46,945 nucleotides of DNA from Pseudomonas sp. 10-1B (GCF_000935045.1 NZ_JYKS01000046.1:1-46945), one strand, 5' to 3'; shown: positions 33,332 to 41,628, counted from the stretch's first letter. The notes: generated from the letters alone by a model not told the origin. Translations and numbers: made by a program.

Positions 33332-33374
33332 GGTGGGAGCTGGCTTGCCGGCGATGGGGCGCGAAGCGGCCCTG
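33332..33374. repeat. Closing REP of the tandem array
   Basis: GGTGGGAGCTGGCTTGCCGGCGATGGGG in the opposite orientation to the REPs inside the units, ending just before the selU stop at 33378. Confidence 0.8.
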
Positions 33375-33377
33375 TTT

Positions 33378-34490
33378 TTATGTGCGCGGTTGGCGCATCG
33401 CCCTGGCCTTGAGGTACTCGCGCACTTCCATGGCATCCCCGGCAAACTCGATGCGCTCGGACTTCGCTGCGCGCTGGTAGGCGTACATAGGGTCGTAATA
33501 CTCGTTCAGCAAGCCCTCGATCCAGCCCCGGTGCAGGTCCACCGCGCCGCTGCGCTGCTGTTCTTCCAGGGCCTGGCGCAGGATTTCCGATAACCGTTGG
33601 TAGCGTTCGCCACCCAAGCGCTTGTAGATGTTGGCCATGCTCTGCAGCATGCGCTCGGCGAACAACCGGCGGCCATCCTCGTCGCCGTGCACGCCGACGA
33701 ATTCGGCACTCAGGTTGATCACATAGTCGCGCAGGATGCGCTCCACGCGGTTGGTGAAGCTGTCTTCCAGCCACACCAGCGGATACCGCTGCATGCCTTG
33801 GTACAACTCCAGCGGCACCGTGCAACTGCCGACAATGCGGCCTTCATCTTCCAGCACGAACTGCTCGACACCTCGGGCGCGCTTTTTCAGCACATCAATG
33901 GCCAGCTGGTTCTCGAAATCGATCTGCGCTGGCTGCGCAGTGGCGCGCTTGCCGAAGCTGGAGCCACGATGGTTGGCGTGGCCTTCCAGGTCGAGCACGT
34001 TGTCCAGCTGGTGCAGCACATCGGTCTTGCCGGTACCGGTCAGGCCGCCCATCAGCACGAAGTCGCATTGCTCCACCGCCTGCTGGGTAGTCTCCAGCAG
34101 GAAGGTACGCATGGCCTTGTAGCCACCTTTCACGCGCGGGTACTGGATGCCCGCTTCATCACGCAACCAGCCCTGCACGATCTGCGAGCGCAAACCGCCA
34201 CGGAAGCAGTACAGGTAGCCCTCGGGGTGGGCCTGGGTGAACGCTACCCAGGCCTCCAGGCGGGCCTGCTTGGTGGTGCCGCTGACCAGCTGGTGTCCCA
34301 GGGCAATGGCAGCGGCCTGGCCCTGCTGCTTGTAGCAGGTGCCAACCTTCTGCCGCTCCTGGTCGTTCATCAGCGGCAGGTTAACGACGCCGGGGAAGGC
34401 GCCCTTGGCAAATTCGACGGGGGCGCGCATGTCCATCATCGGCACGTCGTCGAGGAACAGCTGACGGAAGTTGGTGCAGTCGGGGCGCAT
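33378..34490 (-). CDS. selU: tRNA 2-selenouridine synthase
   Basis: 370 residues (also called MnmH/YbbB). It replaces sulfur by selenium, via a geranylated intermediate, at the tRNA wobble uridine using selenophosphate. The N-terminal rhodanese domain has the catalytic C95 (YLYCFRGGLRSQ). The C-terminal part has a P-loop GGLTGTGKT at 148-156. The ATG at 34490 shares one base with the selD stop (TGATG); sequence upstream in frame is a shadow of selD. It is the second gene of a selD-selU operon. Confidence 0.95.
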   Translation of the reverse strand: MRPDCTNFRQLFLDDVPMMDMRAPVEFAKGAFPGVVNLPLMNDQERQKVGTCYKQQGQAAAIALGHQLVSGTTKQARLEAWVAFTQAHPEGYLYCFRGGLRSQIVQGWLRDEAGIQYPRVKGGYKAMRTFLLETTQQAVEQCDFVLMGGLTGTGKTDVLHQLDNVLDLEGHANHRGSSFGKRATAQPAQIDFENQLAIDVLKKRARGVEQFVLEDEGRIVGSCTVPLELYQGMQRYPLVWLEDSFTNRVERILRDYVINLSAEFVGVHGDEDGRRLFAERMLQSMANIYKRLGGERYQRLSEILRQALEEQQRSGAVDLHRGWIEGLLNEYYDPMYAYQRAAKSERIEFAGDAMEVREYLKARAMRQPRT

Positions 34491-35524
34491 CAGATTACCT
34501 CGACCGCATGGCTCTGTCGCTCGACCAGCTTGCCTATCGGCGACAGTTGCAGGCCCAGTTCGGCGGCCACGGCGAGGAACTCGGCTTCGCCTTCCGGGGT
34601 AACCGCCACCAGCAGGCCACCGCTGGTCTGCGGGTCGCACAGCAGGTGCTTCTGGTCGTCGCCGAGGGCGCCGATCTTGTGCCCGTAGCTGTCGTAGTTG
34701 CGCAGGGTACCGCCAGGGATGCAGCCTTCGGCCAGGTAGTGGTCGACGCTAGGCAGGCGCGGTACGGCGGCGTAGTCCAGGTGCGCGGTGAGACCGCTGC
34801 CTTCGGCCAGTTCCACCAGGTGGCCGAGCAAACCGAAACCCGTGACGTCGGTCATGGCCTTGACCCCGTCGAGCTTGCCGAAGCGGCTGCCAGGAGTGTT
34901 GAGGGTGCACATCCAGTCGCGGGCCAGGCCCTGGTCCTGCGCGCGCAGCTTGGCCTTTTTCTCGGCGGTGGTGAGGATGCCGATGCCCAGTGGCTTGGTC
35001 AGGTACAGCTGGCAGCCAGCGCTGGCGGTGTCGTTGCGCTTGAGGTGGCGCTTGCTGACCACGCCGGTGACGGCCAGGCCGAAGATCGGCTCGGGGGCGT
35101 CGATGGAATGGCCGCCGGCCAGCGGGATGCCGGCTTCGGCGCACACCGCACGGCCACCGCGGATCACTTCGCGGGCGACTTCCGGCGGCAGCACGTTGAC
35201 TGGCCAGCCGAGAATGGCGATGGCCATCAGCGGGTCGCCACCCATGGCGTAGATGTCGCTGATAGCGTTGGTAGCGGCGATGCGGCCGAAGTCGTACGGG
35301 TCGTCGACGATCGGCATGAAGAAGTCGGTGGTCGAGACCACGCCACGCTCGTCGTCCAGCGCGTACACGGCCGCGTCGTCGCGCGAGGCGTTGCCGACCC
35401 ACAGCTTCGAGTCCAGGGCCTGGGCGCCGCTTTCGGCGAGGATCACATCCAGCACCTTGGGGGAGATCTTGCAGCCACAGCCGGCACCATGGCTGTACTG
35501 GGTCAGGCGAATCTGCTCGCTCAT
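34490..35524 (-). CDS. selD: Selenide, water dikinase (selenophosphate synthetase)
   Basis: 344 residues. It makes selenophosphate from selenide and ATP. The Gly-rich N-terminal loop has HGAGCGCKISPKVL, with C16 and K19 at the catalytic Cys/Lys positions, so this is the cysteine form, not selenocysteine. VSTTDFFMPIVDDPYDFGRIA and TDVTGFGLLGHLVE are the ATP/Mg-binding blocks. The ATG at 35524 has GAGGTG upstream; a GTG six bases earlier is less likely. It is divergent from the ABC transporter. Confidence 0.97.
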   Translation of the reverse strand: MSEQIRLTQYSHGAGCGCKISPKVLDVILAESGAQALDSKLWVGNASRDDAAVYALDDERGVVSTTDFFMPIVDDPYDFGRIAATNAISDIYAMGGDPLMAIAILGWPVNVLPPEVAREVIRGGRAVCAEAGIPLAGGHSIDAPEPIFGLAVTGVVSKRHLKRNDTASAGCQLYLTKPLGIGILTTAEKKAKLRAQDQGLARDWMCTLNTPGSRFGKLDGVKAMTDVTGFGLLGHLVELAEGSGLTAHLDYAAVPRLPSVDHYLAEGCIPGGTLRNYDSYGHKIGALGDDQKHLLCDPQTSGGLLVAVTPEGEAEFLAVAAELGLQLSPIGKLVERQSHAVEVI

Positions 35525-35589
35525 ACGCACCTCAGCAGGTCAAATTGTTGCGCGATTGTAGCAAAGCTGGCCTTTGTGCCTGCGCCTCT

Positions 35590-35595
35590 TATAAT
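35590..35595 (+). promoter_or_regulatory. -10 element for the selenate-type ABC operon
   Basis: A perfect TATAAT, 55 bases before the ATG at 35651, in the 126-bp gap between the divergent selD and the transporter. No good -35 hexamer lies 16-18 bases upstream, so it may depend on an activator. Confidence 0.4.
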
Positions 35596-35650
35596 TCCCG
35601 TTGTCGGCGCGTAGGCCGGCCTTTCCCCGCTATTGAACCGGAGAACACCC

Positions 35651-36505
35651 ATGCTCAAACGCCCCCTGGCGCTCGCCGCCGGTCTCGTGCTGTCTTGCTG
35701 TGCCGTTGTCGCCCAGGCTGCTGACACCCTGCGGGTCAGCGCCATCCCTGACGAAGCGCCAACCGAACTGCAGCGCAAGTTCAAGCCGTTGGGCGAGTAC
35801 CTGGCCAAGCAACTGGGCATGGAAGTGAAGTTCGTGCCGGTGGCTGACTACCCGGCAGTGGTTGAGTCGTTGGCTTCCGACCGTCTGGACCTGGCCTGGC
35901 TGGGTGGTTTCACCTTCGTCCAGGTGCACCTGAAGGACCCGACCGCCACGCCGTTGGTACAGCGTGAGCAGGATGCCCAGTTCACCTCCAAGTTCATCAC
36001 TGCCAACCCCAATGTGAACAGCCTGGCCGACCTCAAGGGCAAGTCATTCGCCTTCGGTTCCATCTCGTCCACCTCGGGCAGCCTGATGCCGCGTTACTTC
36101 ATGCTCAAGCAGGACAACATCAAGCCTGAAGAGTACTTCAGCCGCGTGGCCTATTCCGGCGCCCATGACGCCACCGTGGCCTGGGTACAGGCCGGCAAGG
36201 TCGATGGTGGCGTGCTCAACGCCAGTGTGTGGCAGAAGCTGGTGGATGCCGGCAAGGTCGATACCAGCAAGGTGAAAGTGTTCGCCACCACCCCGACCTA
36301 CTTCGACTACAACTGGACCGTACGCGGCAACATGGACCCGGCGCTGAAAGAGAAGATCAAGAAAGCCTTCCTCGACCTCGACCCGGCCAACCCGGAGCAC
36401 AAGGCGATTCTGGACCTGCAGGCCGCCAGCCGCTTCATCGAGACCAAGCCTGAGAACTACGTGGGCACCGAACAGGCTGCACGTGAGGCCGGCCTGCTCA
36501 AGTGA
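35651..36505 (+). CDS. PhnD-like (putative selenate) ABC transporter substrate-binding protein
   Basis: 284 residues with a signal peptide (LALAAGLVLSCCAVVAQA, cleavage before AD). The PhnD-type periplasmic binding fold shows SAIPDEAPTELQRKFKPLGEYLAKQLG, VESLASDRLDLAWLGGFTF and FAFGSISSTSGSLMPRYF. PhnD-like proteins adjacent to selD form a subfamily annotated as putative selenate binding. The ATG at 35651 has GGAG nearby; a TTG at 35633 lacks one. It is first of four genes with overlapping ends. Confidence 0.9.
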   Translation: MLKRPLALAAGLVLSCCAVVAQAADTLRVSAIPDEAPTELQRKFKPLGEYLAKQLGMEVKFVPVADYPAVVESLASDRLDLAWLGGFTFVQVHLKDPTATPLVQREQDAQFTSKFITANPNVNSLADLKGKSFAFGSISSTSGSLMPRYFMLKQDNIKPEEYFSRVAYSGAHDATVAWVQAGKVDGGVLNASVWQKLVDAGKVDTSKVKVFATTPTYFDYNWTVRGNMDPALKEKIKKAFLDLDPANPEHKAILDLQAASRFIETKPENYVGTEQAAREAGLLK

Positions 36506-37311
36506 CAGCTTCGAACGTGGCAATCCATTTGTACGGTGCCAGCCTGCGCCATGGCCAGGTACGCGCGCTTGACGCGGTCGACCTATGCATCGAGCAGGGC
36601 GAGCGCGTTGCCATCATCGGGCCGTCGGGGGCGGGCAAGTCGAGCTTGCTGCACCTGATGGCCACGGCCATCCAGCCCAGCAACGGGCATTTGGAGCTGC
36701 TCGGCGTGCAGCCCTGGAGGTTGTCGGCCAGGGCGCGCCAACGCCTGCGGGCTCGGGTTGGCCTGGTGCACCAGGCACCGCCCTTGCCGCCGCGCCAGCG
36801 GGTGGTGACGGCGGTGCTGGCCGGCCGCCTGGGGCAATGGGGTGTGCTGCGCGGTTTGCTCAACCTGCTGTACCCCAGCGATGTGCCGGGGGTACGCCAG
36901 GTCTTGGCCGAGCTGGGCCTGGCCGACAAGCTGTTCGTGCAGTGTGGGCAATTGTCGGGTGGCCAGTTGCAGCGGGTAGGTATTGCCCGCGCGCTCTACC
37001 AGCGGCCGCAGGTATTGCTGACCGACGAGCCGGTGTCGGCCATGGACCCGGTGCTGGCCGACCACAGCCTGGCCTTGCTCAACCGCCATGCCCAGGCCAA
37101 CGGCGTGACTCTGGTGGCGAGCCTGCACGCGGTAGAGCTGGCGCTGGCGCACTTCCCGCGGGTGATCGGTATTCGCGAAGGGCAGGTGGCGTTCGACTGC
37201 CCGGCCGAGGCGGTCACCGAGCAATTGCTGGAGGCGCTGTACGCCAACGAGCACCTGGCCTCGCCGCCAACCCAGGGGCCTACCCTGACCGTGCAGATTC
37301 CGCGATGCTGA
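36502..37311 (+). CDS. PhnC-like ABC transporter ATPase (putative selenate)
   Basis: 269 residues, the ATP-hydrolysing subunit. Walker A is GPSGAGKS (40-47), signature LSGGQLQR (151-158), Walker B VLLTDEP (171-177) and the H-loop His is in ASLHAVELAL. It starts at GTG 36502, overlapping the preceding stop as GTGA, and ends seven bases inside the next gene. The closest family is the phosphonate PhnC group; the selenium role comes from context. Confidence 0.92.
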   Translation: MTASNVAIHLYGASLRHGQVRALDAVDLCIEQGERVAIIGPSGAGKSSLLHLMATAIQPSNGHLELLGVQPWRLSARARQRLRARVGLVHQAPPLPPRQRVVTAVLAGRLGQWGVLRGLLNLLYPSDVPGVRQVLAELGLADKLFVQCGQLSGGQLQRVGIARALYQRPQVLLTDEPVSAMDPVLADHSLALLNRHAQANGVTLVASLHAVELALAHFPRVIGIREGQVAFDCPAEAVTEQLLEALYANEHLASPPTQGPTLTVQIPRC

Positions 37312-38132
37312 AGGCCGACGCCCGCGACCCGGCGCTGCTGCCGCGGTTGCTGCTGACCTTGCTGGCCGTAGCGGTACTGTGGCCGGGTATTCAGTTGAGC
37401 GAACTGAACCCAGGGGTGTTGTTACAGGCGGAGAACCGCCAGCAGATTGCCAGCTTCACCCGTGCTTTCTGGCCGCCGGCACACGATGCCGATTTCCTTT
37501 CGCTGTTGTACGAAGCCACCTTGCAGACCTTGGCCGTGGCTACCGCTGGCATGGCGCTGGCGCTGTTGTTGGCTGTTCCTGCCGGCCTGCTGGCCAGCCG
37601 TGCCTTGTCGTTACGTGCTGCTTCTCGCGGCGGGCGGGCCGGGTTGTGGTCACGGTTGTTACGCCTGCCGGTGCGCGGGCTGCTGATTTTCCTGCGCAGC
37701 GTGCCGGAGATCGTCTGGGCGCTGTTGTTCGTGCGTGCCGTAGGGCTGGGGCCGACGGCGGGTGTGCTGGCTATCGCCATCACCTACAGCGGCATGCTCG
37801 GCAAGGTCTATGCGGAGATCTTCGAGTCGGTTGACCAGCGCCCGGCCCATGCGTTGTTGCAGGCGGGCAGCGGCCGGTTGACGGCGTTTCTCTATGGCAT
37901 CCTGCCCAATGCCGCATCCGAAGTGGTGTCGTACACCGTGTACCGTTGGGAGTGCGCGGTGCGGGCATCGGTGGTGATGGGCTTTGTTGGCGCTGGCGGG
38001 CTGGGCCAGCAGATCGACCTGTCGATGCGCATGTTTGCCGGTGCGGAGGTAGCGAGCATGCTGCTGACGTTCCTGCTGCTGGTGATGCTGGCCGACCTGC
38101 TCAGCCGCCTGCTGCGCTGGAGGCTGGCATGA
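37305..38132 (+). CDS. PhnE-like ABC transporter permease 1 (putative selenate)
   Basis: 275 residues with about six membrane helices. The PhnE-type permease blocks are IFLRSVPEIVWALLFVRAVGLG and the cytoplasmic loop EIFESVDQRPAHALLQAGSG, followed by VVSYTVYRWECAVRASVVMGFVGAGGLG. The ATG at 37305 overlaps the ATPase gene by seven bases, and its stop overlaps the next gene as ATGA. Confidence 0.9.
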   Translation: MLKADARDPALLPRLLLTLLAVAVLWPGIQLSELNPGVLLQAENRQQIASFTRAFWPPAHDADFLSLLYEATLQTLAVATAGMALALLLAVPAGLLASRALSLRAASRGGRAGLWSRLLRLPVRGLLIFLRSVPEIVWALLFVRAVGLGPTAGVLAIAITYSGMLGKVYAEIFESVDQRPAHALLQAGSGRLTAFLYGILPNAASEVVSYTVYRWECAVRASVVMGFVGAGGLGQQIDLSMRMFAGAEVASMLLTFLLLVMLADLLSRLLRWRLA

Positions 38133-38896
38133 ACCGGGCAATCAACCTGTTGCTGCTTGGCGCCATCGTGGCGGCGGTGGTGGCCTCGTTCGCTTATCTG
38201 GAGCTGGACTTGCAAGCGCTGGTCGGCAACGGTGGGCTGGGGCAGATGGGCGAGTACGCCGGGCGTTTCCTGCATCCGGACCTGTCTGCAGGGCGCTTGC
38301 AGGCGGTGTGGCGTGGGGCGCTGGAGACCTTGGCCATGTCTGGCCTGGGTACCTTGTTGGCGATGGTACTTGGGATGTTGCTGGCACTGCCGGCAGCAGG
38401 CCGCTTCGGTTGGCCGTTGCAGGGCGCGGCGCGCTTGCTGCTGAATGCCTTGCGCGCGATTCCGGAGCTGGTGTGGGCGGCGCTGACCGTGTTGGCGGCC
38501 GGGCTTGGGCCGAATGCCGGTACTCTGGCTTTGGCATTGCATACCGCTGGCGTGCTGGGGCGGTTGTTTGCCGAGGCGCTGGAGAACGCCCCGCCGGAGC
38601 CGGCGGCGGCGATCCGCTTGCAGGGTGGCAGCCAGGTGGCGGCGTTCTGCTTTGGTACCTTGCCCAACCTGTGGCCGCAGTTGCTGGCCTACAGCTTGTA
38701 CCGCTGGGAGAATAACATCCGCATGGCCAGCGTACTGGGGTTTGTCGGGGCTGGCGGGTTGGGGCAGATGCTGTACACCACCTTGAGCCTGTTCCAGGAG
38801 GCCCAGGCCAGCACGGTGATCATCGGCATGCTGGTGTTGGTGTTGCTGGTGGATGCGCTGAGTGATGTGTTGCGCCAGCGCTATGTGCGGGCCTGA
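38129..38896 (+). CDS. PhnE-like ABC transporter permease 2 (putative selenate)
   Basis: 255 residues, a diverged relative of permease 1, with matching blocks RAIPELVWAALTVLAAGLG, ALENAPPEPAAAIRLQGGS and YRWENNIRMASVLGFVGAGGLG. The two probably form a heterodimeric channel. It is the last gene of the operon; a REP pair follows the stop by ten bases. Confidence 0.9.
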   Translation: MNRAINLLLLGAIVAAVVASFAYLELDLQALVGNGGLGQMGEYAGRFLHPDLSAGRLQAVWRGALETLAMSGLGTLLAMVLGMLLALPAAGRFGWPLQGAARLLLNALRAIPELVWAALTVLAAGLGPNAGTLALALHTAGVLGRLFAEALENAPPEPAAAIRLQGGSQVAAFCFGTLPNLWPQLLAYSLYRWENNIRMASVLGFVGAGGLGQMLYTTLSLFQEAQASTVIIGMLVLVLLVDALSDVLRQRYVRA

Positions 38897-38905
38897 TAGA
38901 TAGCC

Positions 38906-39013
38906 GGGGCCGCTTTGCGGCCCTATCGCCGGCAAGCCAGCTCCCACAGGTACTGTGCAAGGTCACAAGGCTCCACGGCCCCTGTGGGAACTGGCTTGCC
39001 GGCGATAGGGCCC
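38906..39013. repeat. REP pair, family 'GCCGGCAAGCCAGCTCCCACAGG', convergent
   Basis: GGGGCCGCTTTGCGGCCCTA then TCGCCGGCAAGCCAGCTCCC on the left; GGCTTGCCGGCGATAGGGCC closes it on the right. It separates the ABC operon from the bestrophin remnant. Confidence 0.88.
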
Positions 39014-39026
39014 TTGAGGTCTGGCA

Positions 39027-39260
39027 CTAAGCCAACTCCCCACACTGCGCTTCCCGCTGCATCGACTCCAGGTTCCGCTCGATCGTCTCGCAAATGCTGT
39101 CCATCTGGATCTGGTGCTCACTGAGCCTGAACAGGCTCTGCAAATCCGTGCCGATCCGCTCGATGGCCAGCAGCATGAACCCCACCACCGTCGACGCCAA
39201 CGGCGTGAACCAGCCCAGCGACTCCACCAGCCGGTACTTGCGGGCGATGACGTCTTTCAC
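39027..39260 (-). pseudogene. C-terminal remnant of a bestrophin-family membrane protein
   Basis: The last 77 codons of a bestrophin-like (YneE/UPF0187) channel protein remain: ARKYRLVESLGWFTPLASTV, GFMLLAIERIGTDLQSLF and LSEHQIQMDSICETIERNL up to a normal stop. Upstream of about 39260 the frame continues into unrelated sequence, so the first roughly three-quarters of the gene and its start are missing. The fragment has no start or ribosome-binding site of its own. Confidence 0.75.
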
Positions 39261-39320
39261 GCGGGGGGTACCTCGGATTGCTGGGGATGCAGTATGGGAC
39301 GTCGAGGGGCGTCGAAGGTT

Positions 39321-39533
39321 CGCGTGCCCGATGGGATAGGGAAGATCGAGCAGGCAGGGTATGCGATCTGGAATGCGCGCCTGGCTTACCAGATCAACAA
39401 GCACTTCAGTGTATCGTTGAACGGCAACAACCTGTTCGACAAGAAGTACTACTCCAGCATTGGCTGGCTGTATGCGGCGAACTACTATGGGGATCCGCGT
39501 AACTACAGCGTGACCCTGCGGGCGGATTTCTAA
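39321..39533 (+). pseudogene. C-terminal remnant of a TonB-dependent siderophore receptor
   Basis: About 70 codons matching the last beta-strands of FpvA/FoxA-like receptors: YAIWNARLAYQINKHFSVSL, NGNNLFDKKYY and YYGDPRNYSVTLRADF with the terminal phenylalanine. The first roughly 700 codons (signal, plug and most of the barrel) are absent. It abuts the bestrophin remnant head-to-head across 39261-39320. Confidence 0.8.
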
Positions 39534-39600
39534 GGCTTCTGCATCCCTTACCTGGCGCTGACACCCCTGGTTCCGAGTGCGATCCGGGGGCAAAGTGGTC

Positions 39601-39835
39601 ATGATTGGCAACGCTCGATGATTTCGATGTTTGGTTTGCCAAGCTTAGGGATAGGCGATCTGTAATACGCATTCAGGCGCGCATTGATCGTGCTGAAGCG
39701 GGGAACTTCGGCGATTGCGAGCCTGTAGGTGAGGGCGTCGCGGAGATGCGTATTCATTATGGGCCGGGGTATCGCGTGTATTTCACTCAGCGTGGCCTTG
39801 AAATCGTAATCCTGGCACGACGGGAGGAGGCATCC
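39601..39835 (+). pseudogene. Truncated HigB/RelE-type toxin fragment
   Basis: About 77 codons of the 'addiction module killer' toxin family: FDVWFAKLRDRRSVIRIQAR, VGEGVAEMRIHYGPGYRVYF, QRGLEIVIL. The usual last 20-25 residues (the GGDKSTQ-type tail) are gone; the frame runs straight into the antitoxin. The start also looks damaged. ATG at 39601 reads MIG and goes out of frame, while removing one G near 39607 would give a normal MIATLDDF start. As it stands, only a TTG at 39605 opens the frame. Confidence 0.7.
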
Positions 39836-40144
39836 ATGGGTAGCGTCAAGTTGAAAAAGTGGGACAGTGCCGAACACCTCAAGACGGACGAGGACATGGC
39901 GCTTTACCTGGAGGCCTGTATCGAAGAGGCGGGCGATGATGCTGCATTTATCGCCAAGGCCCTCGGCACCATTGCGCGCGCCAAAGGCATGGCGCAACTC
40001 GCGCGTGATACTGGGCTCGGGCGCGAAAGCCTGTACAAGGCGCTGTCCGGCGAGGGCAACCCCAGCTTTGCCACTATCCTGAAGGTGACCAGGGCACTTG
40101 GTCTTCAGCTGCATGCACACGTTGCGTCCACTCATGCTGGTTAG
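39836..40144 (+). CDS. HigA-type antitoxin, addiction-module antidote family
   Basis: 102 residues from ATG 39836, with a strong AGGAGG seven bases upstream. It has the family N terminus (KLKKWDSAEHLKTDEDMALY) and a helix-turn-helix (MAQLARDTGLGRESLYKALS, then GNPSFATILKVTRALGL). It looks intact, so it may persist as an orphan antitoxin or a plain repressor. It can also be read as the C-terminal half of a 179-residue fusion with the toxin fragment upstream. Confidence 0.82.
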   Translation: MGSVKLKKWDSAEHLKTDEDMALYLEACIEEAGDDAAFIAKALGTIARAKGMAQLARDTGLGRESLYKALSGEGNPSFATILKVTRALGLQLHAHVASTHAG

Positions 40145-40168
40145 CGTCATCTAGAAGCGAGCACAGTA

Positions 40169-40272
40169 CCTGTGGGAGCGGGCGAGCCCGCGAAACAGGC
40201 GGCGCCGTGAATAGCACCGGCTTTGCCGGTGTTCGCGGCGGTTCGACGCCTCGACATGCCCGCTCCCACAGG
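40169..40272. repeat. REP-type elements around an internal hairpin
   Basis: CCTGTGGGAGCGGGCGAGCC and the distant complement end GCCCGCTCCCACAGG, with an internal CACCGGCTTTGCCGGTG hairpin at 40217-40233. It is more diverged than the other REPs. Confidence 0.75.
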
Positions 40273-40351
40273 GCTTGCGATAGCCTTTGGATTTTGTTTA
40301 AGGCAGTTGCTGCTATTAGGGACCGCGTCAGCCTTTGAATTTTTCAAGGCG

Positions 40352-40381
40352 AAAAAAAACCGACCATAAGGTCGGTTTTTT
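40352..40381 (-). terminator. Rho-independent terminator of tRNA-Leu (symmetric)
   Basis: CCGACC-ATAA-GGTCGG stem with eight A before and six T after. It works for minus-strand transcription just past the tRNA 3' end and could also act on plus-strand transcripts from the antitoxin gene. Confidence 0.92.
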
Positions 40382-40388
40382 CCGGATT

Positions 40389-40473
40389 TGGTGCCCCGAG
40401 GGAGACTCGAACTCCCACTCCTTTCGAAAACGGATTTTGAATCCGCCGCGTCTACCAATTCCGCCATCAGGGC
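40389..40473 (-). tRNA. tRNA-Leu, anticodon CAA
   Basis: An 85-base class II tRNA with encoded CCA. The 5' GCCCTGA pairs with TCGGGGC before ACCA. The D-loop region is GGCGGAATTGGTAGACGC, the anticodon loop TTCAAAA gives CAA (reads UUG), there is a long variable arm, and the T-loop is GTTCGAGTC. All standard leucine identity features are visible. Confidence 0.97.
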
Positions 40474-40578
40474 GTGGCGCGCAGTATAGAGAGGTGCCGC
40501 TGGTCGGTCAATCGGCTTTCATGGTCAATTTTCACACATTGGGCTAAACTTCCCGGCCCTGCCGAACCGAACATCATC

Positions 40579-41628
40579 ATGCGCGTCGCCGATTTTTCCT
40601 TCGAACTCCCCGATTCCCTGATCGCCCGCCACCCGTTGGCCGAGCGCCATGGCAGCCGTCTGCTGGTCCTCGATGGGCCGAGCGGCGCGCTGGCGCACCA
40701 GCAATTTCCCGACCTGCTCGAATACCTGCGCCCCGGCGACCTGATGGTGTTCAACAACACCCGGGTGATCCCGGCGCGGTTGTTTGGCCAGAAAGCTTCC
40801 GGCGGCAAGCTGGAAGTGCTGGTCGAACGCGTGCTCGACAGCCACCGGGTGCTGGCCCATGTGCGTGCCAGCAAGGCACCCAAGGTGGGGGCGGTGATCC
40901 TCATCGATGGCGGTGGCGAGGCCGAAATGGTTGCGCGCCATGACACACTGTTCGAGCTGCGCTTCAGCGAAGAGGTGCTGCCGCTGCTCGACCGCGTTGG
41001 CCACATGCCGCTGCCGCCCTACATCGACCGCCCGGACGAGGGCGCCGATCGTGAGCGCTACCAGACCGTGTACGCCGAACGCGCCGGTGCGGTCGCCGCG
41101 CCCACGGCGGGCCTGCATTTCGACGAGGCGCTGCTGGAAAAGATCGCCGCCAAGGGCGTCGAGCGGGCCTTCGTCACCTTGCACGTGGGCGCCGGCACCT
41201 TCCAGCCGGTGCGGGTCGACAAGATCGAAGATCACCATATGCATAAAGAATGGCTCGAAGTGGGCCAGGATGTGGTCGATGCCATCGAGGCCTGCCGCGC
41301 CCGTGGTGGCCGGGTGATCGCGGTCGGCACCACCAGCGTGCGTTCGCTAGAGAGCGCGGCGCGAGATGGCGTGCTCAAGGCCTTCAGCGGCGACACCGAC
41401 ATCTTCATCTACCCTGGCCGGCCGTTCCATGTGGTCGACGCCCTGGTCACCAACTTCCACCTGCCGGAGTCCACGCTGCTGATGCTGGTCTCGGCCTTCG
41501 CCGGTTACCCCGAGACCATGGCTGCCTATGCGGCGGCGGTCGAGCAGGGCTACCGCTTCTTCAGTTACGGTGATGCCATGTTCATCACCCGCAATCCGGC
41601 GCCACGCGGCCCCGAGGATCAAGCATGA
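40579..41628 (+). CDS. queA: S-adenosylmethionine:tRNA ribosyltransferase-isomerase
   Basis: 349 residues. QueA moves the ribosyl part of S-adenosylmethionine to preQ1 in tRNA, giving epoxyqueuosine. Family blocks are MRVADFSFELPDSLIARHPL, LMVFNNTRVIPARLFG, APTAGLHFDEALL, LHVGAGTFQPVR and TNFHLPESTLLMLVSAFAG. The ATG at 40579 starts the family N terminus, and upstream in-frame sequence overlaps the tRNA promoter area. Its stop overlaps tgt as ATGA. Confidence 0.97.
   Translation: MRVADFSFELPDSLIARHPLAERHGSRLLVLDGPSGALAHQQFPDLLEYLRPGDLMVFNNTRVIPARLFGQKASGGKLEVLVERVLDSHRVLAHVRASKAPKVGAVILIDGGGEAEMVARHDTLFELRFSEEVLPLLDRVGHMPLPPYIDRPDEGADRERYQTVYAERAGAVAAPTAGLHFDEALLEKIAAKGVERAFVTLHVGAGTFQPVRVDKIEDHHMHKEWLEVGQDVVDAIEACRARGGRVIAVGTTSVRSLESAARDGVLKAFSGDTDIFIYPGRPFHVVDALVTNFHLPESTLLMLVSAFAGYPETMAAYAAAVEQGYRFFSYGDAMFITRNPAPRGPEDQA

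Noticed and set aside
32924..33593. Three short frames beginning MPGLASSPASQLPQG
   Set aside because: They come from the tandem REP unit, have no ribosome-binding site, and recur wherever this REP family occurs.
38130..39020. Frameshifted or duplicated gene in the second permease region
   Set aside because: The second PhnE-like permease is complete, with its own ATGA-overlapping start and conserved blocks; it is not a duplication error.
39092..39326. In-frame extension of the receptor remnant to the left
   Set aside because: It reads antisense through the bestrophin remnant and has no receptor-like sequence; only 39321 onward matches.
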